From NCBI GenBank assembly GCA_017643645.1, contig JAEPNB010000002.1, positions 186,001-250,000 of the forward strand: DNA of 64,000 bases. The letters are read 5' to 3'. Below are positions 1-9,100 of this stretch, piece after piece. Below the pieces are notes generated by a model, which worked only from the letters and a program-made list of their open reading frames with translations, was not told where the DNA came from and searched no databases. This DNA comes from Balneola sp. GTDB lineage: Bacteria > Bacteroidota > Rhodothermia > Balneolales > Balneolaceae. The position numbers were made by a program, and so were the translations under genes. How positions within the stretch are numbered: the stretch's first letter is position 1; the number at the start of each line of letters is the position of its first letter.

Positions 1-2
1 AT

Positions 3-179
3 AAACCTCAAGCTTTTTTCTCTCTAGAATTTGAAGAGGAGAATTCTCCTGTAACTGTATTAGATCTTTTATTAGAAATGGTACAACGTGAACGGAACTC
101 ACTAAAAGAGATTGCTAACCTTGTACTTACTTATCAAAAAGACAGGCAGTTTCAAAGAGAGATTTCCGGAAAAAAATAA
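3..179 (+). CDS. C-terminal fragment of an unknown protein (truncated by window edge)
   Basis: An open frame runs from the window edge to a TAA at 177-179 and gives a hydrophilic, acidic-then-basic tail of about 58 residues rich in Glu, Leu and Lys. Its middle (VLDLLLEMVQRERNSLKEI) should form an amphipathic helix. It ends 8 nt before the next ATG on the same strand, so the two are probably cotranscribed. No family can be assigned from the tail alone. The other two forward frames meet stops early in this stretch, which supports this frame as the coding one. Confidence 0.5.
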   Translation, partial: KPQAFFSLEFEEENSPVTVLDLLLEMVQRERNSLKEIANLVLTYQKDRQFQREISGKK

Positions 180-187
180 TCTAAGTT

Positions 188-784
188 ATGGATATACTCA
201 GCTGGGTAAGTATTCTGAATATAATTGTTCTGCTGTTTTCGATCTATCAGGTTGGTACAATATTTTCAGAAAAAAGATTGGCTTATTTATCCCTGATTTG
301 TCTGGCATTAGTCTCTTATCTGATATCTAATATTATTTTTTTGGTCGACCAAGATTTGATTTTAATCATTCGTTTCGTCAATCTAAGTAGCTTAGTGTGT
401 GTTTTAAGTGCTCTTTTTAGCTTAATAAGAGAATCTAAACCCGTGTTTGCAAGATTCCCATCTATACTGAGCTATATTCCTTTTCTGATTCTGTTGTTTC
501 TGCCATTGATTCTTGGTCAAACCGTTATTTACAATTTATTGACTGCTACATTTCAAGCAGGAAGTATCCTTGTAGCTTTGATGATATTTGTATTAAATAA
601 ACTAAATAAAAAAGATTCCGGATGGCATATTTCTGGCTTAATTCTATTACTCTTTGCTTTTGTCTTTTATTGGTTTAATACACTACTAACTCCAATACAA
701 GAAGTCGTGATCACAGAGTTAGTGTTATTATCAGGAATTGTACTTTTAACAACAGGAATAAGGAAATCCCACTTCAAATTATAA
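188..784 (+). CDS. polytopic inner-membrane protein, unknown function
   Basis: The 198-residue product is almost entirely hydrophobic, with about seven predicted membrane spans (near residues 6-24, 31-53, 57-80, 91-110, 112-137, 148-165 and 172-190) joined by very short loops. It has no signal peptide, no cysteine or histidine motif and no recognisable catalytic residues. The arrangement of short helices recalls small sensor-type integral membrane domains, but I do not recognise a family. It ends 2 nt before the peroxiredoxin gene and starts 8 nt after the previous frame, so it sits inside a short plus-strand operon. A role in sensing or anchoring would be a guess. Confidence 0.7.
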   Translation: MDILSWVSILNIIVLLFSIYQVGTIFSEKRLAYLSLICLALVSYLISNIIFLVDQDLILIIRFVNLSSLVCVLSALFSLIRESKPVFARFPSILSYIPFLILLFLPLILGQTVIYNLLTATFQAGSILVALMIFVLNKLNKKDSGWHISGLILLLFAFVFYWFNTLLTPIQEVVITELVLLSGIVLLTTGIRKSHFKL

Positions 785-786
785 CA

Positions 787-1257
787 ATGTCAGAATTACT
801 TCATAAAAAAGCACCGAACTTTGTATTACAAAATACTGAAGGTAAAAATGTTGAATTGGTTAATTATAAAGGGGAGAGGAATGTTGTTTTACTTTTTTTC
901 CCACTGGCTTTTACAAGTACGTGTACAAAAGAACTTTGCCAAACAAGAGATAATTTAAAGATGTATAACTCACTCGATGCCGAAGTTTTTGGTATCAGCG
1001 TAGATACTTTTTTTACACTCAGAGAATTTAAATCTGCTCAAAATATAAATTTCCAACTCTTAAGCGATTTCAATAAGGAAGCGTCTAAAGCTTATGATGT
1101 GTTGTATGAAGATTTTTTTGGAATGAAAGGTGTATCAAAAAGATCAGTTTTTATAGTTGATAAAGAGGGAGTAGTAGTACATTCAGAAATACTTGAGAGT
1201 GCAGATGTGCTACCAAACTTTAAAAGATTAGAAGAAGTATTAATAAGTTTGAATTAA
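787..1257 (+). CDS. peroxiredoxin, BCP/AhpE-like
   Basis: Thioredoxin-fold peroxidase of the AhpC/TSA family that reduces hydroperoxides through a cysteine thiol in the cytoplasm. The active-site segment is PLAFTSTCTKELC: Pro39, Thr43 and the peroxidatic Cys46 are present. Cys51, five residues further, matches the position of the resolving cysteine in the BCP subgroup, so an intramolecular disulfide mechanism is plausible. Arg54 follows, as expected. Length (156 aa) fits BCP/AhpE proteins. The ATG lies 2 nt after the upstream stop, which suggests translational coupling to the membrane protein. The reductant partner is not encoded nearby. Confidence 0.9.
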   Translation: MSELLHKKAPNFVLQNTEGKNVELVNYKGERNVVLLFFPLAFTSTCTKELCQTRDNLKMYNSLDAEVFGISVDTFFTLREFKSAQNINFQLLSDFNKEASKAYDVLYEDFFGMKGVSKRSVFIVDKEGVVVHSEILESADVLPNFKRLEEVLISLN

Positions 1258-1388
1258 TATAACTTTACATAATATATATTATACGACATTTATATATATT
1301 AAGATTAATCTAATCTATATAAATAAGGCTTAACAACAATTATAATGAATTCATATTATCTTACTGATATTAAAATTAATAAGGTTAA

Positions 1389-1751
1389 ATGAACGTACTA
1401 ATCATAGAAGACGATAAAGTATTGGCGCTTTTGCTTAGGAAAATGGTCGAGAGATTAGAATATCAAGTAATTGGAACTTACACTAAAGGATCAGAAGCCA
1501 TTAAAAAAACTCGAGAGCTTATACCCGATCTGGTTTTAATGGATATAATGCTTGAAGATGATATTGACGGCATTGAAGCGACTAAAGAGTTTCAAAAAAC
1601 AAATAAAACTTCAAAAGTAATCTATATTACCGGTAATTCTGACTCTTACAACCGTGAACGAGCAAATTCTACAGATCATATTGATTATTTGGTTAAGCCC
1701 ATCAGCATTGACGATTTAAAAAATTCAATTTTAAAATCAATTGATATCTAG
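1389..1751 (+). CDS. single-domain response regulator (CheY-like receiver)
   Basis: A 120-residue receiver domain with no output domain. The acidic pocket Asp8-Asp9, phospho-acceptor Asp52 (in LVLMDIML), switch Thr81 and Lys103-Pro104 are all in place, so it should be phosphorylated by a histidine kinase. The IDGIEATKEF segment after the acceptor Asp is typical of stand-alone regulators paired with PAS or hybrid kinases. No kinase is adjacent; the nearest in the window is the GAF kinase 32 kb away. The gene has its own 131-nt AT-rich leader and AAGG 4 nt before the ATG spacer. It overlaps the convergent DUF952 gene by 4 nt. Confidence 0.92.
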   Translation: MNVLIIEDDKVLALLLRKMVERLEYQVIGTYTKGSEAIKKTRELIPDLVLMDIMLEDDIDGIEATKEFQKTNKTSKVIYITGNSDSYNRERANSTDHIDYLVKPISIDDLKNSILKSIDI

Positions 1752-2095
1752 TCGTAGTGTTTTACTGATACCGTATAATCTCCTTTCTTGGACGGTTTCA
1801 AGTCAATTTTGTCAATTATAGCATCAAGCGTTAGTTCTCCAAAGATTTTTATAATTGTAAAACCGTCCTGCTTTTCAGTTTTTATTGAATCTTTAATGCG
1901 CAACGGATCAATAACTACCAAAATCAGATCTTTACCTTCATGTATATCAAGGTTTATATATTTTTGAAGATCTTTTTCATCAATACATTTTATGTAGCCC
2001 AAATCATCCAAACTTGCGGGATGAAAAGTTCCTTCAGCAGCAATCTCTTTCCATTTTTGGTCATTAATTAATGTAAACAACAGATCGTATTCCAT
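1748..2095 (-). CDS. DUF952 family protein
   Basis: A small cytoplasmic protein (115 aa) that fits DUF952: an N-terminal segment with a conserved Trp-Lys before AAEGTFHPASL, a central LILVVIDP strand and the characteristic C-terminal IIKIFGELTLDAI stretch. DUF952 proteins resemble glutathione S-transferase-like or ADP-ribosyl-type folds in some predictions, but no reaction is established. Here it is the last gene of the rimB-rimK-astE-like operon, 3 nt after the upstream stop. That position hints at an accessory role in the same glutamylation pathway; this is inference from context only. Confidence 0.8.
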   Translation of the reverse strand: MEYDLLFTLINDQKWKEIAAEGTFHPASLDDLGYIKCIDEKDLQKYINLDIHEGKDLILVVIDPLRIKDSIKTEKQDGFTIIKIFGELTLDAIIDKIDLKPSKKGDYTVSVKHYD

Positions 2096-2098
2096 AAA

Positions 2099-3046
2099 TC
2101 AGTTATATGAATAATGTATAATTGCATCACCCTTATTAACTACAGGGCAATAGTTTAAGCCAATAACCCGACCATCTTTAGGAGCTAGTATTCTTGAATG
2201 TAGTTCCCCATAAGCACCGTTTATATGACCAAGTAATTGTTTCTTTTTAATTCTGTCTCCTAGTTTTATTGAAGGAGAAAAAAGTCCGGCGTAGCCGGAT
2301 CTTATCCAGGTAGATCTACTATATATTGCAGTCTCCTGAGATTGTAATTTAGTTTTTTTGATACCCAAAAAATTCATCAATCTTAATGTCCCGTTGATAG
2401 CTTCTTGTATCCCAAATTCATCAAATCTTGACGATTCACCAGTTTCGTAGACTAAAATATTCTTTCCTTTTTTAAAAGATGCACTTCTGAATGATTTCGG
2501 AATAGGCTTTGAATTTACGATAATCGGCGGCTGAAAAGCTTTTGCTATTTCAAGTGCCTTTTCATTAGAAAGGTCTACTCTGATTTGAGGAAAATTAGAT
2601 CTGCTTGCTCCTCCGGTATGAAAATCTACTCCGCAATCAATATGAGGTATAATATTTCTCATTAAAGTATAGGCCAATAATTTTGCAAGAGACCCACCCT
2701 TTTTTATACCGGGAAAACTCCTGTTTATATCTTTCCCATCGGGTAAACCTCGTGAATTTTGTATAAATCCATAAATATTTACAATAGGGATGGCTATAAC
2801 ACTACCAAAATCAGGAATTACGTCTCCGGAGTCTATCATTCTCCTTATTATTTCTACTCCGTTGAGCTCATCACCATGTAATCCTCCGGTAAGTAGTAAA
2901 ACAGGCCCTTTATGTAGCGATCTGTAAACATGGACCGGTAGACTGATCGAAGTTCTTGTAGGAAGGCTTGCAATATCAAAGTTAATAACTTTATTCTCAC
3001 CAAGAGCAATCTTTTCTTTATTGATTGTAAGAAAATTATCAGGCAT
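2099..3046 (-). CDS. succinylglutamate desuccinylase/aspartoacylase-family zinc hydrolase (M14-like)
   Basis: Zinc carboxypeptidase-fold enzyme that cleaves an amide next to an amino-acid carboxylate. The zinc signature GGLHGDE gives His58 and Glu61, the third ligand His143 is in DFHTGG, and the substrate-binding Asn-Arg occurs in [11 protein letters not shown] (about 103-113). Residues after about 225 form the usual C-terminal beta domain. Length (315 aa) is normal. It overlaps the 3' end of rimK by 8 nt. Homologues beside rimK are common in marine bacteria. Since related M14 enzymes remove glutamates from proteins, a deglutamylase role opposing RimK is an attractive inference, not a demonstrated activity. 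Confidence 0.88.
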   Translation of the reverse strand: MPDNFLTINKEKIALGENKVINFDIASLPTRTSISLPVHVYRSLHKGPVLLLTGGLHGDELNGVEIIRRMIDSGDVIPDFGSVIAIPIVNIYGFIQNSRGLPDGKDINRSFPGIKKGGSLAKLLAYTLMRNIIPHIDCGVDFHTGGASRSNFPQIRVDLSNEKALEIAKAFQPPIIVNSKPIPKSFRSASFKKGKNILVYETGESSRFDEFGIQEAINGTLRLMNFLGIKKTKLQSQETAIYSRSTWIRSGYAGLFSPSIKLGDRIKKKQLLGHINGAYGELHSRILAPKDGRVIGLNYCPVVNKGDAIIHYSYN

Positions 3047-3962
3047 TGCTCTTTATTTTTCGTCTTTTAGTTGGGTTATTTCTTTGAGTTTCAACCGCAG
3101 AAGTAACATATCTGATAATACTTGCTGCAATATCTTTACCGGTTGACTTTTCAATACCCTCTAAGCCTGGTGAGGAGTTAACTTCAAGAATTAGAGGACC
3201 CCGCTCTGATTGTAGCATATCAACACCAGCTATCGGTAAACCCATTGCTTGAGCCGCAGTAAGGGCAGCTTCTCTCTCCTTCTTAGAAAGCTTTATAAGA
3301 GAACCTGAACCACCTTGATGAAGGTTTGAACGGAATTCACCTTCTTTACCCTGCCGTTTCATTGCACCTGCAACTTTACCATTTACAACAAAAACTCTAA
3401 TATCAGCACCTTTACTTTCCTGTATAAATTCCTGTACAATTACGCGAGCCTTCATACTATGAAATGCTTCAATCATAGATTGAGCCGCTTTTTTTGTAGG
3501 AGCCAAAACAACACCATATCCTTGTGTTCCTTCAAGCAATTTTACAATTAAGGGAGCACCACCTACTGAATCTATTAATTTATTAACCTCTTTGGAATAA
3601 TTAGTAAAAACTGTTTTTGGGAGCCCTACTCCTGCTTTTGCCAAAATTTGCAAGCTTCTCAATTTATCTCTTGAGCGAACAAGTGCTTGAGATTCAACAG
3701 CGCTAAAAATATTCATCATCTCAAATTGTCGTACAACTGCAGTTCCATAGAAAGTTACAGAAGCGCCAATTCTTGGGATAACAGCATCTAAACCTGATAA
3801 GTTTTCTCCTTTGTAGAAAATTGTGGGCTTATCTTGTTCAATTACAATATCACATTTTAAATGATCGATTACTTGAGCTGTATGCCCTTTGGCTTCTATT
3901 GCCTCAACCAATCGCCTAGTTGAATAAAGGTTCGCGTTTCTTGACAGTATTCCAATTTTCAT
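3039..3962 (-). CDS. rimK: ribosomal protein S6-L-glutamate ligase (RimK)
   Basis: ATP-grasp ligase that adds L-glutamate residues to a protein C-terminus (S6 in E. coli) or makes poly-glutamate. The glycine-rich ATP loop EGTQGYGV is at 144-151 and the metal ligands Asp248, Glu260 and Asn262 ([12 protein letters not shown]) occupy the numbering seen in E. coli RimK. The N-terminal pre-ATP-grasp domain begins MKIGILSRN, as in the family. Residues 290-307 form a basic tail (KRRKIKS) beyond the core. It lies 8 nt after the RimB-like gene and overlaps the aspartoacylase-like gene, so all three are translated together. The substrate here need not be S6. Confidence 0.95.
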   Translation of the reverse strand: MKIGILSRNANLYSTRRLVEAIEAKGHTAQVIDHLKCDIVIEQDKPTIFYKGENLSGLDAVIPRIGASVTFYGTAVVRQFEMMNIFSAVESQALVRSRDKLRSLQILAKAGVGLPKTVFTNYSKEVNKLIDSVGGAPLIVKLLEGTQGYGVVLAPTKKAAQSMIEAFHSMKARVIVQEFIQESKGADIRVFVVNGKVAGAMKRQGKEGEFRSNLHQGGSGSLIKLSKKEREAALTAAQAMGLPIAGVDMLQSERGPLILEVNSSPGLEGIEKSTGKDIAASIIRYVTSAVETQRNNPTKRRKIKSNA

Positions 3963-3970
3963 AATTACTT

Positions 3971-4405
3971 TTATTTTTCTTTGTGATTAGACAGGTGTTT
4001 TTTGGACACATCAACAAGAAATTTTTTTCTTAAAAACTTGCGACCTATCAGTAGTGGGTATTTCATTTCAGAACGGTTTGTCAGAGAAAGCTCTATAGGA
4101 TATTCTTCATCAAAAAAACTAATCTTTGTTTTAATAAAAACCCGTAACTCTGTATGGCCGTTTGAACTTTTAACCTCTCTGATATCTAATATTGGCATAG
4201 AGAATAAACGGTCATTGTATGAAGGATGTTCGGGGTCTAACAGGTTAAATTTCACCCAGCTTTCATCGCCTTTTTTGAATTCATTAATATTGTGACAATG
4301 CAGACTTGAGGAGTAAGCTCCTGTGTCAATTTTTGCTTCTATATTTTGAATATCCCAGGATGGCAGGTCAACATTTTCTAATCTTCCGATTATTTTTTTC
4401 TTCAT
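3971..4405 (-). CDS. RimB-like retropepsin-fold protease
   Basis: A 144-residue protein of the family labelled ATP-dependent zinc protease (PF05618), now known to contain an aspartic-protease fold. The catalytic-type motif [14 protein letters not shown] carries Asp27-Thr28-Gly29-Ala30, and the conserved C-terminal [10 protein letters not shown] block pairs with it. In Pseudomonas, RimB cleaves RimK-added glutamate tails from S6. It is the first gene of the four-gene minus-strand operon, upstream of rimK by 8 nt, which strongly supports the same role. No signal peptide, so it is cytoplasmic. The ATG is preceded by an AT-rich leader without a clear Shine-Dalgarno sequence. Confidence 0.85.
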   Translation of the reverse strand: MKKKIIGRLENVDLPSWDIQNIEAKIDTGAYSSSLHCHNINEFKKGDESWVKFNLLDPEHPSYNDRLFSMPILDIREVKSSNGHTELRVFIKTKISFFDEEYPIELSLTNRSEMKYPLLIGRKFLRKKFLVDVSKKHLSNHKEK

Positions 4406-4504
4406 TAATTTAATTTACGATTTATTTATTTATTCTTCATTATATAATAATTAAAACAAATCTCCGTAGAAGCGACATATTCTGTTGATATTTATTTATT
4501 TACT

Positions 4505-5044
4505 ATGTACAAAGTCTTACTCTTAATACATTTTATAATCCTTTTTTGTTCGACACATATTCAATCACAATCTTTTCTAAAACCACAGGAAAGTTATACA
4601 AACAAATATGTAAATTCTTTATATGCAGAATTAGGAGGAGCCGGAGTTTATCTTTCAATAAATTATGATTTGACCATTAATGAGACATCTGTTATCAGAT
4701 TAGGAGCTTCGCCTTCAATATTAAGGGATCCGAATCCACGAAATTCTACTCAAAGATACAAAAACGACAATTTCCCTATTGTTGGAATTATATCTTATTC
4801 CAGATTATTTGGTGGGGGCAGTAATAAAATTGAGACGGGAACAGGAATAGTTTTCGGAGATAAATTAAGCAACAGTAATAAACCAGGACCACCGGCTGTA
4901 TTTTTTAACCTCGGCTATAGATTTTTTTCCAAAAAAGATAAAGGAATTGTTTTGAAAGCAAGTTTCACTCCCTTTATCAAACAACAAGAAATAATACCAT
5001 GGGCAGGAATTTCATTTGGTTATTCCTTCTTTAACCAGGAGTAA
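4505..5044 (+). CDS. secreted or outer-membrane beta-barrel-like protein, unknown
   Basis: The 179-residue product begins with a Sec signal peptide (MYKVLLLIHFIILFCSTHIQSQ, cleavage likely near residue 22). The rest alternates short Gly/aromatic strands such as YAELGGAGVYLSINY, IETGTGIVFG and FFNLGYRFF, and ends with an aromatic strand WAGISFGYSFFNQE. This pattern fits a small 8-strand outer-membrane barrel, although the terminal residue is not Phe. No catalytic motif is seen. It lies 2 nt before the D-serine dehydratase-like gene and is probably cotranscribed with it, though the functional link is unclear. It diverges from the rimB-like gene across a 99-nt AT-rich spacer. Confidence 0.7.
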   Translation: MYKVLLLIHFIILFCSTHIQSQSFLKPQESYTNKYVNSLYAELGGAGVYLSINYDLTINETSVIRLGASPSILRDPNPRNSTQRYKNDNFPIVGIISYSRLFGGGSNKIETGTGIVFGDKLSNSNKPGPPAVFFNLGYRFFSKKDKGIVLKASFTPFIKQQEIIPWAGISFGYSFFNQE

Positions 5045-5046
5045 AT

Positions 5047-6135
5047 TTGATAAACAGCTATCCTTTTTTACAATTAGACGAAGTAAAAGTCCGAAATAAT
5101 ATTAAAAAAATGGCTGCTAAAGCTTCGGGTTCAGGAATAAAATTTCGTCCTCACTTTAAAACACATCAGTCATTAGAAATCGGTAATTGGTTCAGGGAAT
5201 TTCCAATTGATGGGATTACTGTTTCATCACTTAAAATGGCTAAATATTTTGCTTCGGATGGGTGGAAAAGTATTACAGTAGCGTTTCCTTTTAATATTCT
5301 TGAAATAGATGAGCTTAATGAGCTTGCTTCCGGAATAGATTTAAGAGTCTTGGTGGTAGACTCCAGATCGGTTAAAGAATTAGATCAGAGCTTAACAGCA
5401 GATGTATCTGTTTACATCGAAATAGATCCTGGATATAGAAGAAGTGGAATTCATTTGAATGATACTGAACAAATCGACAAGCTGATATCGGCTGTAAATA
5501 ATGCTGAAAAACTTACACTCCATGGTTTTTACTCTCATGCAGGCCATTCATATAAATGCAGATCGACTAGCGATTTAATCGAGTTCTCTAAGTCCATTAC
5601 TGATAGTTTAAGTATGCTAAAGAACAAATACGACCTGCCAATTTGTTTCGGAGACACTCCCTCCTGCTCTGTTCTAAAAAACTTTGGAGGTATAGATGAG
5701 TTAAGTCCCGGTAACTTTGTTTTTTATGATTGGATTCAGACACAAATCGGTTCTTGTGATCCTGAAGATATAGCCATAGCTATGAAATGTCCTGTGGTAG
5801 CTAAATATCCATCCAGAAATGAATTGTTAATTCATGGAGGTGCTGTTCATTTTTCTAAAGATTATGATCTCTTAAAAAATAGAGAAGCTTACTTTGGTCA
5901 AGTTGTGGAAAATAGTGTTGCTAATTGGGGCAAGCCTGTTAGAGAATGTTACTTGAAATCTATTTCTCAGGAACATGGAATCGTGAAATGTTCAGATGAT
6001 TTTTTCAACGATACAGAAACCGGAGATATCATTACAATACTTCCCATTCACTCTTGTTTAACTGCTGATTTGATGGGCAGTTACTTAACTACAGATAATG
6101 TGAAAATTACACACCTTTCCGAAAAAAGAATATAA
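5047..6135 (+). CDS. D-serine dehydratase/D-threonine aldolase-like PLP enzyme
   Basis: Fold-type III PLP enzyme of the alanine racemase N-terminal family with the DSD1-like C-terminal domain. The PLP-lysine is Lys38 in RPHFKTHQ. The metal site is His335-Ser-Cys337; a His-x-Cys pair is the zinc site of eukaryotic-type D-serine dehydratase, whereas D-threonine aldolases have His-x-Asp. This favours D-serine (or related beta-hydroxy D-amino acid) dehydration or cleavage in the cytoplasm. Length (362 aa) is normal. The start is a TTG 2 nt after the upstream stop; the next in-frame ATG falls inside the fold. A bidirectional terminator begins directly after the stop. Confidence 0.85.
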   Translation: MINSYPFLQLDEVKVRNNIKKMAAKASGSGIKFRPHFKTHQSLEIGNWFREFPIDGITVSSLKMAKYFASDGWKSITVAFPFNILEIDELNELASGIDLRVLVVDSRSVKELDQSLTADVSVYIEIDPGYRRSGIHLNDTEQIDKLISAVNNAEKLTLHGFYSHAGHSYKCRSTSDLIEFSKSITDSLSMLKNKYDLPICFGDTPSCSVLKNFGGIDELSPGNFVFYDWIQTQIGSCDPEDIAIAMKCPVVAKYPSRNELLIHGGAVHFSKDYDLLKNREAYFGQVVENSVANWGKPVRECYLKSISQEHGIVKCSDDFFNDTETGDIITILPIHSCLTADLMGSYLTTDNVKITHLSEKRI

Positions 6136-6159
6136 AAAAGGCTCCATAAGGAGCCTTTT
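6136..6159. terminator. bidirectional Rho-independent terminator
   Basis: A perfect 10-bp inverted repeat, AAAAGGCTCC and GGAGCCTTTT, around the tetraloop ATAA. It starts at the base after the stop of the PLP-enzyme gene and ends 6 nt before the stop of the convergent amidohydrolase gene. A and T runs on the two arms let it serve both strands. Confidence 0.93.
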
Positions 6160-6165
6160 AAGTAA

Positions 6166-9100
6166 TTATTTATTTGTTCCCGGTAAACCTAAACTTTGAG
6201 GTTTTGGCTCGTTCCAGCTAAATGGTTTTGCTTTTACTTTTCTGGGATAAACCTCATTCAGATTATTAGCATCGTATAAACGTCCATTTTTCATAACATG
6301 GGTTACTGTATTAGTATTTCTGAGATCATCAAGGGGGTTATCTGACAAGATCACTAAATCAGCCAATTTTCCTTCTTCAATCGATCCAAGATCTCCATCT
6401 AGCCCAATAGCTTCAGCACCAAGAATAGTAGCAACTCTTATAGCATCAATATTACTCATTCCTCCCGCAGCAACAGACCACAGTTCCCAGTGATAACCAA
6501 GTCCTTCAAGTTGGCCATGACTACCTACACCGGCTAAACCACCTGCTTCAACTATTTTAGTCATTGTTTCTGCGTGTTTTTGGAAAACATGTTCATCATC
6601 TTTGAACCAACCCGGTCTCCTTCTTGATTTACTTGCCAGTACTGAGTAAGGAGTATATTTATTCAATTTAGCATCGTCATAAGGATTTTCACGAGAGTAG
6701 TAAAAATTCTCTGCCCAAGGTCCTCCATAAGATACAAGCAACGTTGGAGTTACAGCCATTTTGGATTGAGCGATTACATCCACTACATCATTGTAGATCG
6801 GGTAAATAGGCAAGGAATGTTCATGCCCGGGATAACCATCAATGAGTTGTGTCATATTCAGCTTCCAATCCAATGCACCTTCAGTAGTTGGCATTATTTT
6901 CTGTTCACGGGCAGCCTGAATAATCCATTGTCGTTGCTCGCGATTACCTGCTAAATACATTTTTATGGTCTTGGTATCATAGTATTTGCTATACTGCTTC
7001 ATTACATTCTGAGCTTCTTCCAAGCTTTTTACATTATATGCCCAAAACCCAAAACCGGGACCGGTTGAGTAAACCCGAGGACCTAACATCCTTCCGGTTT
7101 CAACCATGTCAGAATAAGTAAGTACATCTGTGGTTGCTGTTTGTGGATCTCTGGTTGTTGTAACCCCATAGGCAAGATTTGCAGCATAATTAAAGATCTC
7201 TTCCTTATGAATTCCCCAATTCGGCCACATATGAGCATGAGTATCGACAAATCCAGGAGTAATTGTTTTTCCGGTCATGTCCATTTCCTGAGCGCCATTA
7301 GCAGAAAGGTTCTGCCCCACTTCAACAATTCTGTTATTTTTGATCAGGATATCCCCTCCTTCAATAACTTCATTACCATTTGCAGTGATAATTCTGGCGT
7401 TTTTCAAAAGTATTGACGATTCGGGAATATCTCTTTCTATGGTTACATCAATAGAAAGTTCAATAGGTTTAAATGTATCATCTTTCTTTTCTTCTTTTTT
7501 GTCTGATGATTTTTCGTTGTCTTCATCGGTTTCCTCGTCTGCTCCATCCTCATCAGAATCTTCTTCTTCAGCCTTTTTCTCAGCTTCTTCTTTCTTTTTT
7601 TCTTCTTCCAGCTTTTTTGCGGCTTTCACACTATCATCAAAAGCTTCTGCATCATCCAGGTTATATATAAAATGACCATTTCCTATTGACCAGTGAACTT
7701 GTTTAGCATCAGAACTCCAGGTTGGAAATTGCCCGCCAATAGTAGTAAGCTTTTTTGAAGGAAATGGTGCAGAAGCTGCATTGGCAACAGAGATAGACGG
7801 AGTGCTACCGCCCGTTACCGGCACAGTAACAACATAAATATCGTTGTTAACCTGAGCCATTGCTTGGTCTCCCTCAGGAGCCATTTGAATTAGAGCTGCT
7901 CTGGATGGCGGATTATTTTCTTTGGCATGATCATGATTTCCATCAGGATGAAGAATTTCTGCAGGTGTTTTCCAGACTTCTGCTTCTTTTAAAGCAGTTT
8001 CAAGATTGAACGGCGAATACGTTGTGATACCGGTAACCGTTACATGTTCTTTTTCATCCGTACCATCCCACCTTATTGAAACTAATGTTCCAAATCTGTT
8101 TAAATAAATACGATCATCTGATTTTACAAAATGTGGGTTCGAACGTCCTTTCGCTCTGTCAATAACAGAAACTTCCCCGCCACTTGAAGGTATCCAAACT
8201 ATGTCCGTTAAAGCACCTGAAAATCCGGGTCCGTAGGAATCGTCGTAAACTTGTTTGTCATTTCTAAAAGCAACGATCTTGCTTCCATCAGAAGAATATA
8301 CAGGGTTTGTATAAATTCCTGTTTTGGTTGTTAATTTCGTTGGACGAAATCTTCTAGCGAAAGGATCTACAGAAACGATAGCCCCTCCTTCTGCAGAATT
8401 CCACGTTACATAAGCCAATTTTTTGCCGTCAGGTGACCAGGTTGGTTGTGCTTCTGTATCTCCAGAGCTTGTTAGTTGTTTCGGTTCGCCTTCAGGTAAT
8501 TCCTGTATATAAAGATCATTCAATACAGTGAATGCTAACCATTTTCCATCCGGAGAAGGTACTGCATCTCTGATTTGAGTTGCAATCATTTCGGTTTCAT
8601 CACTGATTGGGTATTTGAAAAGAACTTCTGGTCCCATTTCAAGTTCGGTAGTAACCTCAAATGGAATTTCTGTAGCATCACTACCATCAACAGGAATCTT
8701 ATGGATTTTACCACCATAGGAAGCTATTAAATGATTGTTATCAGGAGTAAAAGACATTGCGGGAAGTACACCAAGAGTTGCTTGAGATTCCATATCGTCT
8801 CTTTGAACCGGATAAGCCAGCCAGTTTTCAGAACCTGAATTCATGTCACGGAGAACAAGTCCGGTTTTGTCTTCAAATCTACTTCCATAAACCATCCATT
8901 TACCATCACTTGAAAGAACCGGTGTAAAAGCTGACCCATATCTTGATGTTACAGAAGTACGCTCTCCTGTTTCACGATCATATCTTCCAATCTGATATTG
9001 AGGAAATTGAGCGTTGTAATTCCAGGATCCGTTTCTTTGAGAGAAATAAATATATCGTCCTTCATGTCCAACAGCAGGATCTGTTGTTTTTAAACCAGAT

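Noticed and set aside
7340-7675. Plus-strand frame rich in Ser opposite the amidohydrolase
   Set aside because: It is the antisense reading of the Glu/Lys/Asp linker; the minus-strand gene is clearly real.
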